Below, in pieces: positions 47,728 through 58,766 of a stretch of DNA of 64,000 nucleotides. A program made the translations under genes and the position numbers. Location of the stretch: positions 1 to 64,000 of the forward strand of contig JAHJVE010000014.1 of NCBI GenBank assembly GCA_018828385.1, given 5' to 3'. The first letter of the stretch is position 1. The number at the start of each line of letters is the position of its first letter. The notes under the pieces are model-generated. The model was not told the DNA's origin, did no database searches, and was given only the letters and a program-made list of their open reading frames with translations. This DNA comes from Gammaproteobacteria bacterium (GTDB lineage Bacteria > Pseudomonadota > Gammaproteobacteria > Burkholderiales > Rhodocyclaceae).

Positions 47728-48015
47728 TCACTTTGCAAACTGCAGTCCAACCCCCAAGAAAAGCATGGCAAAAAAACTGAGTGATGTAGTCTTTGACTCC
47801 CAATCACTCATACGAAGCATCCGCGTCATTACAACCAAGTAGCCACCCTTTATCGTCTTGATTTGATATTGCGACCATGCCGCCAAAACAAGATGGACAA
47901 GAACAGATAAAGAAAACATGACAAACACGATAAACGAGTCGAGATATTGAGTTGATGCGGCAACAGCTATCGCTATTGCTGCGAGCAAAAGAAGGTCACC
48001 TATGATGCTTTTCAC
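47728..48015 (-). CDS. Small membrane protein of unknown function
   Basis: A 95-residue protein starting with GTG. It has hydrophobic segments at about residues 5-22, 27-50 and 77-93, so probably three membrane spans with a basic cytoplasmic loop (QIKTIKGG). I do not recognise it. The DNA is clearly more AT-rich than both neighbours, which may mean recent acquisition. The ribosome-binding site is not obvious. Confidence 0.5.
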   Translation of the reverse strand: MKSIIGDLLLLAAIAIAVAASTQYLDSFIVFVMFSLSVLVHLVLAAWSQYQIKTIKGGYLVVMTRMLRMSDWESKTTSLSFFAMLFLGVGLQFAK

Positions 48016-48114
48016 GATATGAAAACTACGACTTCCGTTGAAAGGGGGTGGCTAAATCATATCGCATATCGACAGACGGCTTCTGGCCGAAAGTTCTCCC
48101 CCATCCTTTCAGAT

Positions 48115-48828
48115 TCACCCAACATTCAGCAGCGCCTTGGCCGCCTCGATCCGCAAGCCGAGCGGCACGCTGGCGTCGTTCATCACGGCCATCAGAAACT
48201 CCCGCGGTTCGCTGTAGCCGCCGCCGATGGTGGCATGCGGTGTCCCCTCTGCCGGCCCCTGATCTGCCGGCGAAGGGGTGGTCAATGCCGCCAGGGCACG
48301 CGCCAGATCGGCTGGCTCAATGGGCGTGATGGCGGCTAGTTGGTCGGCCTGGCGGTCGGGGTTGGGTTCGAAATCGAGGCCGCCTTCGTCGGCGAACATG
48401 GCGCCCATGGTCGGGTCGATGAAGGTTGACCAGCGACCGCTGTCGGCCGAGAGCCCTGGGATGCGGCGCGCGTGTTCGGGCCCGCCTGGTGTGGGCAGCA
48501 GGGCCAGATCGTGGTCGGCGATGTCGCCGAGGTATTGACGGCGCAGGACGGCGAGAAAACGGGCGGCGGTTTCGGGTGCTATTGGCTCGGCGAGCGGTAG
48601 CCATAGCTGAAAGCCGGCCTTGCCGTCCACCGCAACGGCGGGCAGCGGCAGGCCGAGGGTTTCCTGCAGGCCTTCGAGCAACGCGGCCACGACCGGCCAG
48701 TCGCGCGAGCGGGCGAAGCCGACGACGAGCGTCGCCACCCGGCCGTTGCCATCCAGCAGCGCTACCTCTTTCGTCACTGCATCCGGCACACGGAACAATC
48801 GTTCCAGTTCGCTTTGCAAACGCGTCAT
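48115..48828 (-). CDS. Hypothetical protein divergent from the acyl-CoA synthetase gene
   Basis: A 237-residue protein starting at the ATG at 48828 (TRLQSELERLFRVPD). The segment VDGKAGFQLWLPLAEPI is faintly reminiscent of the GGKGxHxxxPL motif of archaeo-eukaryotic-type primase/LigD polymerase domains. DHDLALLPTPGGPEHARRIPG and DPTMGAMFADEGG could be further motifs. The likeness is weak and I assign no function. GC-rich codon use supports a real gene. A longer reading to 49185 crosses a dispersed repeat and the opposite gene and is rejected. Confidence 0.55.
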   Translation of the reverse strand: MTRLQSELERLFRVPDAVTKEVALLDGNGRVATLVVGFARSRDWPVVAALLEGLQETLGLPLPAVAVDGKAGFQLWLPLAEPIAPETAARFLAVLRRQYLGDIADHDLALLPTPGGPEHARRIPGLSADSGRWSTFIDPTMGAMFADEGGLDFEPNPDRQADQLAAITPIEPADLARALAALTTPSPADQGPAEGTPHATIGGGYSEPREFLMAVMNDASVPLGLRIEAAKALLNVG

Positions 48829-48850
48829 CTCTGCCCCATTCGAATCGATT

Positions 48851-48891
48851 CCTACGGTCAACCGGGAAAAACGCCTGAATTTTAAATGGCA
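48851..48891 (+). repeat. Dispersed repeat copy in a divergent promoter region
   Basis: It starts CCTACGGTCAACCGGGAAAA, followed by CGCCTGAATTTTAAATGGC. It lies between the starts of the divergent genes at 48828 and 49006, where it might affect expression. Confidence 0.75.
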
Positions 48892-49005
48892 ACCTCCCGA
48901 TTTCATGTTGCCGCGATAAAGCAATGTCTCACGCTTGAGCGGCATCATTGCCGATGGCGTTGGCGCAGCGCAGAATGGGCTGGCATCCCTCCTGAGAAAT
49001 CCCCA

Positions 49006-50781
49006 ATGAAACCGGCGCTCATTCGAAAACCGTCTGCTGGTGCACATGCCGCTGCCGCCTTGGCTGACCAGGCCGGCGATGGCGAATTTTCGTGGGCGGT
49101 TGTCGGCCGCGAATTGGGCGTTGCGCCGGACGGCGAGATCAACATTGCCCAGTTGGCAGTGGACCGCCACGCCCATTCGGCCCATGCCGAGAAAACCGCC
49201 TTCCGCTTTCTGGGCGCCGACGGCAGCGCCCGCGACGTCAGCTATCGCGAACTCGCCGGGCTGACTGATCGTTTCGGCAATGCGCTCAAGTCGTTGGGCG
49301 TGGAGAAAGGTGATTGCGTTTTCGTGCTCTGCGGGCGCATCTGCGAGCTTTACGTCGCGGTCCTCGGTGCGCTCAAGATCGGCGCTGTCGTCTCGCCGCT
49401 TTTCCAGTCCTTCGGCCCCGAACCGATTCGCAGCCGCATCGCTCAGGCGGCCGGCAAGGTGCTAGTCACCACGGCCAGCGCCTATCAGCGCAAGGTCGCG
49501 GCACTTCGCCCGCAGCTCCCCTCGCTCCAGCATGTGCTGCTGGTCGATGACCTCGGCACCGGCGTATTTGCGGATACGCTGGACCTGCACGCCCTGCTCC
49601 GCGCCACCCCCGACACCCCGGCGCTGGTGCCGACCGTCGCAGAAGACCCGGCCCTGCTGCATTTCACCAGCGGCACGACCGGCCTGCCGAAGGGGGCCAT
49701 CCACGTCCATGGCGCCGTGCTGACGCACTACGCCACGGCGCGGACTGCGCTCGATCTGCAGCCGGACGACGTGTTCTGGTGCACGGCTGATCCGGGCTGG
49801 GTGACCGGCACTTCGTACGGCATCATCGCCCCGTTGGTCCTGGGCGTGACCTGCATCGTCGATGAGGCCGACTTCGACCCGCTGCGCTGGATTCACATTC
49901 TCCAAAACGAGCGGGTCAATGTCTGGTATACGGCGCCGACGGCGATCCGGCTGCTCATGAGGGCCGGGCCGGAGCTGTTTGCCGGCCACCGTTTTCCCGA
50001 CTTGCGCTTCGTCGCCAGTGTCGGCGAGGCACTCAACCCGGAAGCGGTGTGCTGGGGTCTCGAAGCCCTCGGCCGGCCGATCCACGACAACTGGTGGCAG
50101 AGCGAAACCGGCGGCATCATGATCGCCAACACCGCCGCGCTGGACATCAAGCCCGGCTCGATGGGCCGCCCGCTGCCGGGCATTGCCGCCCATGTCGTTC
50201 GCCACCAGGCGGGCGAACCGGTCACGGTGATCGAGGCGCCCGACACGGTCGGCGAACTGGCGCTGAAAACCGGCTGGCCATCGATGTTTCGCGGCTATCT
50301 GAACCAAGCTGAGCGTTACCGCGAGTGCTTTGCCGGCACTCTCTACCTGACCGGCGATCTGGTGCGGCGCGATGCCGACGGCTACTTCTGGTTCGTCGGC
50401 CGCAGCGACGATGTGATCAAGTCGTCCGGCCATCTGATCGGCTCGTTCGAGGTGGAGAGCGTGTTGATGGAACACCCGGCGGTGGCCGAGGCGGGCGTCA
50501 TCGGCAAGCCGGATGCGCTGGCCGGCGAGGTGATCAAGGCCTTCGTCGTCCTCAAGCTGCACATCGCGCCGAGCGAAGAGCTGCGCCTCGAATTGATGGG
50601 CCACGCCCGTCGGCGCCTCGGGGCAGCCGTAGCGCCGAAGGAAATTGCATTCGCGCCATCGCTGCCACATACTCGAAGTGGAAAAATCATGCGCCGGCTC
50701 CTCAAGGCAAGGGAACTCGGACTGCCCGAAGGCGACAGTTCGACGCTGGAACAAGCCGAGGCGCAGGGGGAGAAAAAATGA
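49006..50781 (+). CDS. Acetyl-CoA synthetase-like AMP-forming ligase (AcsA type)
   Basis: A 591-residue ANL-superfamily enzyme. The AMP-binding loop is [17 protein letters not shown], then [63 protein letters not shown], and the C-terminal catalytic lysine motif [10 protein letters not shown]. The [11 protein letters not shown] block resembles Bacillus-type AcsA, so acetate or another short acid is likely. It overlaps an acyl-carrier-protein gene by four bases, and a GNAT gene follows. The carrier suggests the acyl-AMP may instead be loaded onto ACP. The ATG at 49006 is chosen because the upstream extension has no family similarity. Confidence 0.88.
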   Translation: MKPALIRKPSAGAHAAAALADQAGDGEFSWAVVGRELGVAPDGEINIAQLAVDRHAHSAHAEKTAFRFLGADGSARDVSYRELAGLTDRFGNALKSLGVEKGDCVFVLCGRICELYVAVLGALKIGAVVSPLFQSFGPEPIRSRIAQAAGKVLVTTASAYQRKVAALRPQLPSLQHVLLVDDLGTGVFADTLDLHALLRATPDTPALVPTVAEDPALLHFTSGTTGLPKGAIHVHGAVLTHYATARTALDLQPDDVFWCTADPGWVTGTSYGIIAPLVLGVTCIVDEADFDPLRWIHILQNERVNVWYTAPTAIRLLMRAGPELFAGHRFPDLRFVASVGEALNPEAVCWGLEALGRPIHDNWWQSETGGIMIANTAALDIKPGSMGRPLPGIAAHVVRHQAGEPVTVIEAPDTVGELALKTGWPSMFRGYLNQAERYRECFAGTLYLTGDLVRRDADGYFWFVGRSDDVIKSSGHLIGSFEVESVLMEHPAVAEAGVIGKPDALAGEVIKAFVVLKLHIAPSEELRLELMGHARRRLGAAVAPKEIAFAPSLPHTRSGKIMRRLLKARELGLPEGDSSTLEQAEAQGEKK

Positions 50782-51044
50782 GTCAGCAACAAGAACAAAT
50801 CCGCACGGCCGTGCTCGCCATCGTCAAGCGCCTGGCCCCGGAAATTGATCCAGCCAAGATCATCGCCGACAAGCCCCTGCGCACCCAGATCGATCTGGAT
50901 TCGATGGACTGGCTCAACGTGCTGGCGAGCATCCACGAGAAGCTGGGCGTAGATATTCCCGAAACCGACTACGGCAAGGTCCAGACGCTGGACAGCATCG
51001 TCGCCTACCTGGCCGGAAAAATCCCCGCCGACTCGCTGGAGTAA
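50778..51044 (+). CDS. Acyl carrier protein coupled to the ligase
   Basis: An 88-residue protein. The motif [26 protein letters not shown] contains the serine (in LDSMD) that receives 4'-phosphopantetheine; the surrounding helices are those of an ACP. It overlaps the ligase stop (ATGA), and 3 bp separate it from the GNAT gene. It is not the housekeeping fatty-acid acpP, whose motif is usually LGADSLD. It is probably a dedicated carrier for the acyl group activated by the upstream ligase. Confidence 0.85.
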   Translation: MSQQQEQIRTAVLAIVKRLAPEIDPAKIIADKPLRTQIDLDSMDWLNVLASIHEKLGVDIPETDYGKVQTLDSIVAYLAGKIPADSLE

Positions 51045-51047
51045 GCC

Positions 51048-51575
51048 GTGGCCGACTATCCTGCCGAACTCGTCCGCAACCGCTTTCTGTTCGACGGCAG
51101 CCCGGTCACCATCCGCCCCATCCGCGCCGACGACAAGCCGCTGGAACAGGATTTCATCCACCATCTTTCCGCCGACTCGCGCTACAAGCGCTTCATGTCC
51201 ACGCTCAACGAGCTGGCGCCCGGCAAGCTCAAATACCTGACCGAAATCGACTACGTCCGCCATCTGGCGCTGGTCGCCATCATCGAGCGCGACGGGCAGG
51301 ATGTGGAGATCGGCGTCGCCCGCTACGTCGCCAACCCGAATGGCGACGATTGCGAATTCGCCATCGCCATCGACGACGCCTGGCAAGGCAGCGGCGTCGC
51401 CGGCATCCTGATGCTGACGCTGATTGACGCCGCCCGGGCGCGCGGCATGAAAAAGATGGAAGCCTTCATCCTTTCCTCCAACGACAAGATGATCAAATTC
51501 GCCCGCCAGCTCGGCTTCGACGTCCGCCGCGACCCGGACGATCCGGGGATGATGCACGCCGTGCGTTCGCTGTAA
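51048..51575 (+). CDS. GNAT acetyltransferase related to the C-terminal domain of Pat
   Basis: A 175-residue GNAT protein starting with GTG. VTIRPIRADDKPLEQDFIHHLSADSRYKRFM is the N-terminal block shared with the acetyltransferase domain of Pat/PatZ lysine acetyltransferases, and DAWQGSGVAGILMLTLIDAARARG holds the acetyl-CoA-binding loop. Pat enzymes inactivate acetyl-CoA synthetases by acetylating the lysine of the SGK motif, which the upstream ligase has. A role in controlling that ligase is therefore plausible, though acyl transfer from the ACP is an alternative. Confidence 0.8.
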   Translation: MADYPAELVRNRFLFDGSPVTIRPIRADDKPLEQDFIHHLSADSRYKRFMSTLNELAPGKLKYLTEIDYVRHLALVAIIERDGQDVEIGVARYVANPNGDDCEFAIAIDDAWQGSGVAGILMLTLIDAARARGMKKMEAFILSSNDKMIKFARQLGFDVRRDPDDPGMMHAVRSL

Positions 51576-51823
51576 TAACGGGCTTGACCGTCCGCATCTC
51601 AATCACCTTGGCAGCCACGACGAGCTATCACCCCGGGGCTTTCGTCACCCCATTCGGGGAAGCAAAAATCACGATGAGCAACTGCATCTGAGTGATTGGT
51701 AATCGTCGTCGGAGCATGACTCAATCAGTGTTCGCCAGGATCTATTGGCCCGAAAAGCTGTCCATAGCGCAAGGCTCACCAGAGGCGAGCGGTCGCGGCG
51801 ATGGCAAATGGAGATTCGACAAG

Positions 51824-52351
51824 ATGAACAAGCACTGGCACTGGCTCATCTGGGCCAACACTTTGCTGACCGGGGCGGCCCATGCCGAAGCGCCCCCTCA
51901 GCCAGGGTCGGCGGCACCGGCCTTTGTCCTGCCCGATGGCGACGGCAAGGCGCGTTCGCTTGCCGAGTGGCGCGGGAAATGGGTCGTGCTCTATTTTTAT
52001 CCCAAGGACAAGACGCCCGGTTGCACGACGGAAGCGATCAATTTTCGCGACAAGCAGCCTGAATTCACCGCCTTGAATGCCCAGGTGGTGGGCGTTAGCG
52101 TCGATTCGGCCAATTCGCATCGGGATTTTGCCGAGGAGCAGCGTCTGCCATTTCCCCTGCTTTCAGACGAGAGCGGCCAGGTGTCGCAGCGCTTTGGCGC
52201 CTATGCCAACTGGGGCGTGATCCGGTACGCCAGGCGCTACACGTTTCTGATCGATCCGGATGGCCGGGTGGCCAGGTCCTACCTGCAGGTGGATGCGGGA
52301 AAACACGTCGGCGAGGTGATCGCCGACCTGAAATCGCTGACCGCGAAATAG
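51824..52351 (+). CDS. Exported peroxiredoxin (BCP/AhpC-TSA family)
   Basis: A 175-residue protein with a signal peptide ending HAEAPP. The peroxiredoxin fold has the peroxidatic cysteine in PKDKTPGCTTEAINFRD. There is no second Cys at the +5 position typical of 2-Cys BCP, so it may be a 1-Cys type. The arginine in RYTFLIDPDGRV matches the conserved one. It likely removes hydroperoxides in the periplasm. It stands alone, with 250 bp before and 500 bp after it free of genes. Confidence 0.85.
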   Translation: MNKHWHWLIWANTLLTGAAHAEAPPQPGSAAPAFVLPDGDGKARSLAEWRGKWVVLYFYPKDKTPGCTTEAINFRDKQPEFTALNAQVVGVSVDSANSHRDFAEEQRLPFPLLSDESGQVSQRFGAYANWGVIRYARRYTFLIDPDGRVARSYLQVDAGKHVGEVIADLKSLTAK

Positions 52352-52873
52352 CCTTGCTTGCAGGCCAAGGGGCGGCACTTCTGTAGCTTGCCGTTAAACA
52401 CTGTGAGGCGGATGCAGTGCCTGATTGGCCGCCGCCCGACCGGCACCGGGGCCGCCCTTGTTGCCGGTCGGGCGAATCGACCGGCTTGCTACGGTCAACC
52501 GGGTTTACTACGTGAAACGTAAAAAGACGGCCAAAATCGAAATGATCCAGTCAGTCAATCACCCGGGCTGAGTGGCTCGCGTTCCGCCCCTCTCTAAACC
52601 AAAGTCTAATAGGCAATCCGGATCGGCTTGTCTAACCTCCCGGCGTGCCTTTGAGCCGCAGACAAGTGGTGCATCCGCCACGCTTCGACGGTCCTGGCGC
52701 GAAGTGATTCAAACACTGTCAGGCAAATCCCTCGGTTGGCAAGCGCCGACTGGCGTGATCGAAGCACAGAACGGGGTCAATGACCAAACCGGGGCCCCGA
52801 TGCCGTGGAAAACGGGCCGGCTTGCCCGTTCTTGTATCCAGTCAATCATTCAATGAACGCAGCAAAGGGAGCG
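52352..52873. other. 522-bp intergenic region between peroxiredoxin and chemoreceptor genes
   Basis: It contains one dispersed repeat copy (52490-52546). I see no convincing gene. The promoter of the chemoreceptor gene should be in the right half, but I cannot place it with confidence. Confidence 0.4.
52490..52546 (+). repeat. Dispersed repeat copy carrying a 17-bp insertion
   Basis: It starts CTACGGTCAACCGGG and ends GACGGCCAAAATCGAAATGA. The two halves are separated by an extra TTTACTACGTGAAACG segment not found in the other copies. Confidence 0.7.
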
Positions 52874-54472
52874 ATGTTGATCGGTAGAAGTGATGGAATT
52901 TTCAGCGACGGACGGTGGTCGCTGAGGCAGCGGTTTTCCGTGGCGATTGGTACGGCAATTTTGGTCGCCCTGGTGACGATGTATGGCGTCCGGCTGATGG
53001 GGAAAGCGGCGACATTTCACTTTCTCGAACGTAACCACATGGAGCTGGCGCTGCGCATCGATGCTGCCTTGAGCCGCGTCGAGCAGGCGGCGCGAAACGC
53101 TGGCGATACGCACATTGATACGATTTCCAGGCAACTGGGCGAGGCGCGCCAGCTGGCGGTGCGGGCCGACAACGAAGTCTTCGGTTTTGAGCAGCTACTC
53201 CTGCGCTTGCTGGGCTTTGGACCGCTGATCGATCTGCCGCAAAAGGACATCACTGACGTCGATGGCATGCTGGCGATTCTCGCGACTTTACCCACCCGGA
53301 GCGGCGCCATGCCGGTCGAACTGGCCCAGCAACTGCGCCCGGGAATGGACGCAATGATGGCCAACTCGATGGCCTTCGCCCCGCTGACGGCCGATGCCGC
53401 GAGCTTCATCAAGATTTCGGTTTTTTCGGTGTCGGCCTTCTGCTGCCTGCTCTTGGTGGCGACCGCCTTTGCCCTGCGCCGCCGCACCTTGGGTCCGCTT
53501 GCCATCGCCATCGAAGCAGCCCAACGGGTCGCCTCGGGCGACCTGACCGGACAGATGGAAGTGGTTGGGCGCGATGAGGCGGCGGCGCTGATGAACGCAC
53601 TGCACAACATGAACGAGAGCCTGTCGCGGCTGGTGAATGATGCCCGGCAGGATTCGGGTCTGATCACCGAGAGCGCGAGTACAGTCCGCCAGCAGTCGGA
53701 AGCCGGTTCCGACAAGGTTCGCACCCAGAGCGACGCGGTCGCCGCCATTTCGAGCACCATTGAAGAGCTGGCGACGAGCATTGCCTCGGTCGCCGATCGC
53801 GCCGACGAAGTCCGCAACCTGTCCGATGAGAGCCTGGCAGTGAGCCGCGACGGCTGGCGGAACATGAAGCTGCTGAGCGCCAATATCGAGGAAATTCAGG
53901 GGGCCGTTGAAGATATTCGGAAGACGACGGAAGCGTTCATGCGCAACACCGGTTCGATTTCCGCGCTGACCCAGCAGGTCAAGGCAATTGCCGAACAGAC
54001 CAATCTGTTGGCGCTCAATGCGGCCATCGAAGCGGCGCGGGCCGGCGAGTCGGGCCGGGGCTTCGCCGTGGTCGCCGACGAGGTGCGAAAACTGGCCGAA
54101 CAGTCCGGTCGTTCCGGTGCCGACATTGAAAACCTGACCAAGCTGCTGGCTGACAACTCCCAGTCGGTGGCCAAATCGGTCGATCGCGGCGTCAATACCC
54201 TGCAGCACAGCCAGGAAAACATGGCCAACACGCTTGCCGCCCTGCAAACGACCATCGCTCGCGTCGAGGCGGCGAGTCTCGGCGTCGACGAGATCAGCCT
54301 GTCGGTGAAGGAACAGGCTTCGGCCAGCAACGACATTGCCCGCAACATGGAAGAGATCACCACCGGCCTCGAAGCCACCTCGGCCAGTCTGGCCGTCAGC
54401 CTGGAAGCTTCGCGCGGGCTGAATCAGCTGGCCGAGCGACTCAAGCTGTCGGTGGGTTCGTTCAAGGTCTAG
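52874..54472 (+). CDS. Methyl-accepting chemotaxis protein
   Basis: A protein of about 532 residues. Two membrane spans (about residues 25-45 and 185-210) bracket a periplasmic sensor domain of roughly 140 residues, too divergent to name a ligand. A HAMP domain follows (about 212-265), then the signalling hairpin with the invariant tip [38 protein letters not shown]. The ATG at 52874 has AAGGGAG just upstream; an ATG at 52853 is the alternative. There are no other chemotaxis genes nearby. It is convergent with ppsA, sharing a bidirectional terminator. Confidence 0.92.
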   Translation: MLIGRSDGIFSDGRWSLRQRFSVAIGTAILVALVTMYGVRLMGKAATFHFLERNHMELALRIDAALSRVEQAARNAGDTHIDTISRQLGEARQLAVRADNEVFGFEQLLLRLLGFGPLIDLPQKDITDVDGMLAILATLPTRSGAMPVELAQQLRPGMDAMMANSMAFAPLTADAASFIKISVFSVSAFCCLLLVATAFALRRRTLGPLAIAIEAAQRVASGDLTGQMEVVGRDEAAALMNALHNMNESLSRLVNDARQDSGLITESASTVRQQSEAGSDKVRTQSDAVAAISSTIEELATSIASVADRADEVRNLSDESLAVSRDGWRNMKLLSANIEEIQGAVEDIRKTTEAFMRNTGSISALTQQVKAIAEQTNLLALNAAIEAARAGESGRGFAVVADEVRKLAEQSGRSGADIENLTKLLADNSQSVAKSVDRGVNTLQHSQENMANTLAALQTTIARVEAASLGVDEISLSVKEQASASNDIARNMEEITTGLEATSASLAVSLEASRGLNQLAERLKLSVGSFKV

Positions 54473-54497
54473 CGGTTTGCCGGTGTCGGCAACGTCT

Positions 54498-54536
54498 CAC
54501 GGTCAACCGGAAATAACGACCAAAATTGAAATGTTC
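54498..54536 (+). repeat. Dispersed repeat copy, left member of an inverted pair
   Basis: It starts CACGGTCAACCGGAAATAAC, followed by GACCAAAATTGAAATGTTC. It lies 26 bp after the chemoreceptor stop. Confidence 0.78.
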
Positions 54537-54561
54537 TAACCGAAAAAGCGGGCACATAAAC

Positions 54562-54589
54562 AAGAAGGCCGGGGAAACCCGGCCTTCTT
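54562..54589. terminator. Bidirectional terminator between chemoreceptor and ppsA
   Basis: A 12-bp perfect stem (AAGAAGGCCGGG/CCCGGCCTTCTT) with a GAAA tetraloop, followed by T-rich sequence on the plus strand and by A-rich sequence on the other side. It serves both convergent genes. Confidence 0.88.
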
Positions 54590-54622
54590 CATTTTTGCCT
54601 GTTTTTGACGGTTGACCGTAGC
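54588..54622 (-). repeat. Dispersed repeat copy, right (inverted) member of a pair
   Basis: On the minus strand it starts CTACGGTCAACCGTCAAAAA, then AGGCAAAAATGAAG. Only about four mismatches separate it from the copy at 61140 over 32 bp. With the copy at 54498-54536 it brackets the terminator hairpin. Confidence 0.75.
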
Positions 54623-54624
54623 AA

Positions 54625-57000
<2,376 letters not shown>

Positions 57001-57040
57001 TGCTGTGTCCTTTCGGGGTCGAATATAAAAAAGTTGAAAA

Positions 57041-57808
57041 TCAGGAATTGGAGAAATCGGTGGAGAGTCGGCGTTCGGCCGTTTCCCGGCGCGCCACGGA
57101 ACGCAGCGTCTGGGCCAGCGTTTCGCGGACAAAATCGATATGCGTCTCAGCCGCCGAACGCGCCGCCTGCGGCTTGCGCTCGCGGACAGCAGCATGAATC
57201 GCGGCGTGCTGGCTCATGAGCAGACGGCTGGCCGCCGGCACGGTTTTCAATTCGCCGAGGTTGAGGCGGATGTTGTCGTGCATCAGGCGCAGCAGGGCCG
57301 CCGAGAGATGGCCGAGCAGGACATTGTGCGAGGCATCGCCGACCGCTTGATGAAAGGCGATATCGGCCTCCGAACGTTGTTGCGTGTTGTCGCTTTCGAA
57401 AGCGGCCTGCAAGGTCTCGAAAGACTGGTCAAGGCGTTGCAAGTCGGCGTCAGTGGCCCGCTCGGCGGCCCATTCGGCAGCCTGGCCTTCGAGCATGCGA
57501 CGAAATTCAAGCATGTCTTCGCGCAGGTTCGGGTAGTTGCCCATCATGTCCTGCCAGGGGTCGAAGAACGACGACTCCAGAGCATCGGTCACATAGGTCC
57601 CGCCCCCCTGCTTGCTTTGCACCAAACCTTTGGAGGCCAGTTTCTGAATGGCCTCGCGCAGCGACGGGCGCGACACGCCGAGCTCGGCCGCCAACTCGCG
57701 CTCGGGCGGCAGCCGGTCCCCGGCTTTCAGAGAACCTTCGAGGATGCGCCGCTCCAGCGTCGAAGCGACGGCATCGGAAATACGCGGAACCTGCACCTTG
57801 TTTGGCAT
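57041..57808 (-). CDS. lutR: GntR/FadR-family repressor of the lactate operon (LutR/LldR-like)
   Basis: A 255-residue protein. The N-terminal winged helix ([60 protein letters not shown]) is followed by an FCD ligand-binding domain with the His/Asp metal site in helical segments ([27 protein letters not shown]). The divergent lutACB operon and TTGGT-AAG-ACCA operators overlapping its own start indicate a lactate-responsive autorepressor. PdhR- or GlcC-like roles are alternatives. It lies 40 bp upstream of ppsA on the same strand. Confidence 0.9.
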   Translation of the reverse strand: MPNKVQVPRISDAVASTLERRILEGSLKAGDRLPPERELAAELGVSRPSLREAIQKLASKGLVQSKQGGGTYVTDALESSFFDPWQDMMGNYPNLREDMLEFRRMLEGQAAEWAAERATDADLQRLDQSFETLQAAFESDNTQQRSEADIAFHQAVGDASHNVLLGHLSAALLRLMHDNIRLNLGELKTVPAASRLLMSQHAAIHAAVRERKPQAARSAAETHIDFVRETLAQTLRSVARRETAERRLSTDFSNS

Positions 57809-57837
57809 TGGTAAGACCACATTGATTGGTAAGACCA
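57808..57837. promoter_or_regulatory. Two FadR/LldR-type operators at the lutR start
   Basis: TTGGTAAGACCA occurs at 57808-57819 and again at 57826-57837, 18 bp apart. Each is a near-palindromic TGGT-N3-ACCA site as used by the FadR subfamily of GntR repressors. They overlap the lutR start codon and leader, indicating autorepression. Confidence 0.75.
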
Positions 57838-57938
57838 GACAATTCTAACGAGCGTTTCCGCAAAGTGCAAGCCTAGGAATTTCCCTACATCGATTGACTA
57901 AGTATCGGTATTCACGTAAATTTTCGTATTATCAACTA

Positions 57939-57950
57939 TTGGTCTTACCA
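57939..57950. promoter_or_regulatory. FadR/LldR-type operator upstream of lutA
   Basis: TTGGTCTTACCA, the reverse-strand form of the two sites near lutR, lies 34 bp before the lutA start, where a bound repressor would block transcription. The identical core (TGGT-N3-ACCA) links it to the divergent regulator. Confidence 0.75.
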
Positions 57951-57983
57951 TTTGACCGTTAAATAATTCACAACGGAGACAAG

Positions 57984-58766
57984 ATGACCCGAACGACAAC
58001 CCCGCCCTCCCGCCCGCGCGACGTTTATTTTTTTGCCACCTGCGTCGTCGACCAGTTCTTTCCCGGCGCCGGGATGGATGCGATCACCCTGCTTGAACGC
58101 CAAGGCATCCGCGTGCATTTCCCGGAAGAACAGACTTGCTGCGGTCAACCGGCCTATACCAGCGGTTTTCCCGACGAAGCGCGCAAGGTGGCGGCGCATC
58201 AATTGACGCTCTTTCCGAACGACTGGCCGGTGGTCGTGCCGTCCGGTTCCTGTGCCGGGATGATGAAGCATCACTACCCGACACTCTTCGCCGCCGACCC
58301 GGTGCGCAAGGCCCAGGCCGACGCCCTCTCGGCACGCATTTATGAACTGACCGATTTTCTCGTCAATGTCCTCAACTTCCAGCCGGAAGACAAGGGCGGC
58401 GACTGCACGGTGGTGCTGCATACCTCGTGCTCGGCCCGGCGCGAAATGGGCGTGCACCTGACTGGGCGCCAACTGCTTGGCAGCCTTGGCAAAGTGACCG
58501 TGGCGCAGCAGGACCATGAATCGGAATGCTGCGGTTTCGGCGGCACCTTCTCGGTCAAGCAGCCCGAGATCTCCGGGGCGATGGTCGAAGACAAGGTCAA
58601 GGCCTTGAAGGCGACCGGCGCCGAACGTGTGGTTAGCGCCGACTGCGGCTGCCTCATGAACATCCTCGGCCACGCTGCCTGGAAGGATGAACAAGAGGGC
58701 CGGACGACGCCCAGCCTGCCAGGCGAACACATTGCCAGCTTCCTGCTGCGGAGGACTTCGAAATGA
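57984..58766 (+). CDS. lutA: LutA/LldE-like lactate utilisation Fe-S protein
   Basis: A 260-residue protein with two CCG (cysteine-rich) domains: EEQTCCGQPAYTSGFPDEA and ESECCGFGGTFSVKQPE, with further cysteines in SGSCAGMMKHHYP and HTSCSARRE. It is the electron-carrying subunit of the three-part L-lactate oxidase LutABC. The ATG follows GGAGAC. The stop overlaps lutC (ATGA). Confidence 0.94.
   Translation: MTRTTTPPSRPRDVYFFATCVVDQFFPGAGMDAITLLERQGIRVHFPEEQTCCGQPAYTSGFPDEARKVAAHQLTLFPNDWPVVVPSGSCAGMMKHHYPTLFAADPVRKAQADALSARIYELTDFLVNVLNFQPEDKGGDCTVVLHTSCSARREMGVHLTGRQLLGSLGKVTVAQQDHESECCGFGGTFSVKQPEISGAMVEDKVKALKATGAERVVSADCGCLMNILGHAAWKDEQEGRTTPSLPGEHIASFLLRRTSK

Noticed and set aside
48829..49185. 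N-terminal extension of the minus-strand gene at 48115-48828
   Set aside because: It runs through a dispersed repeat and the start of the divergent ligase gene, and the extra residues resemble translated repeat found elsewhere.
51580..51610. ACGGTCAAG on the minus strand after the GNAT gene as a repeat copy
   Set aside because: The match stops after nine bases and lacks the A-rich centre and the CCAAAAT half.
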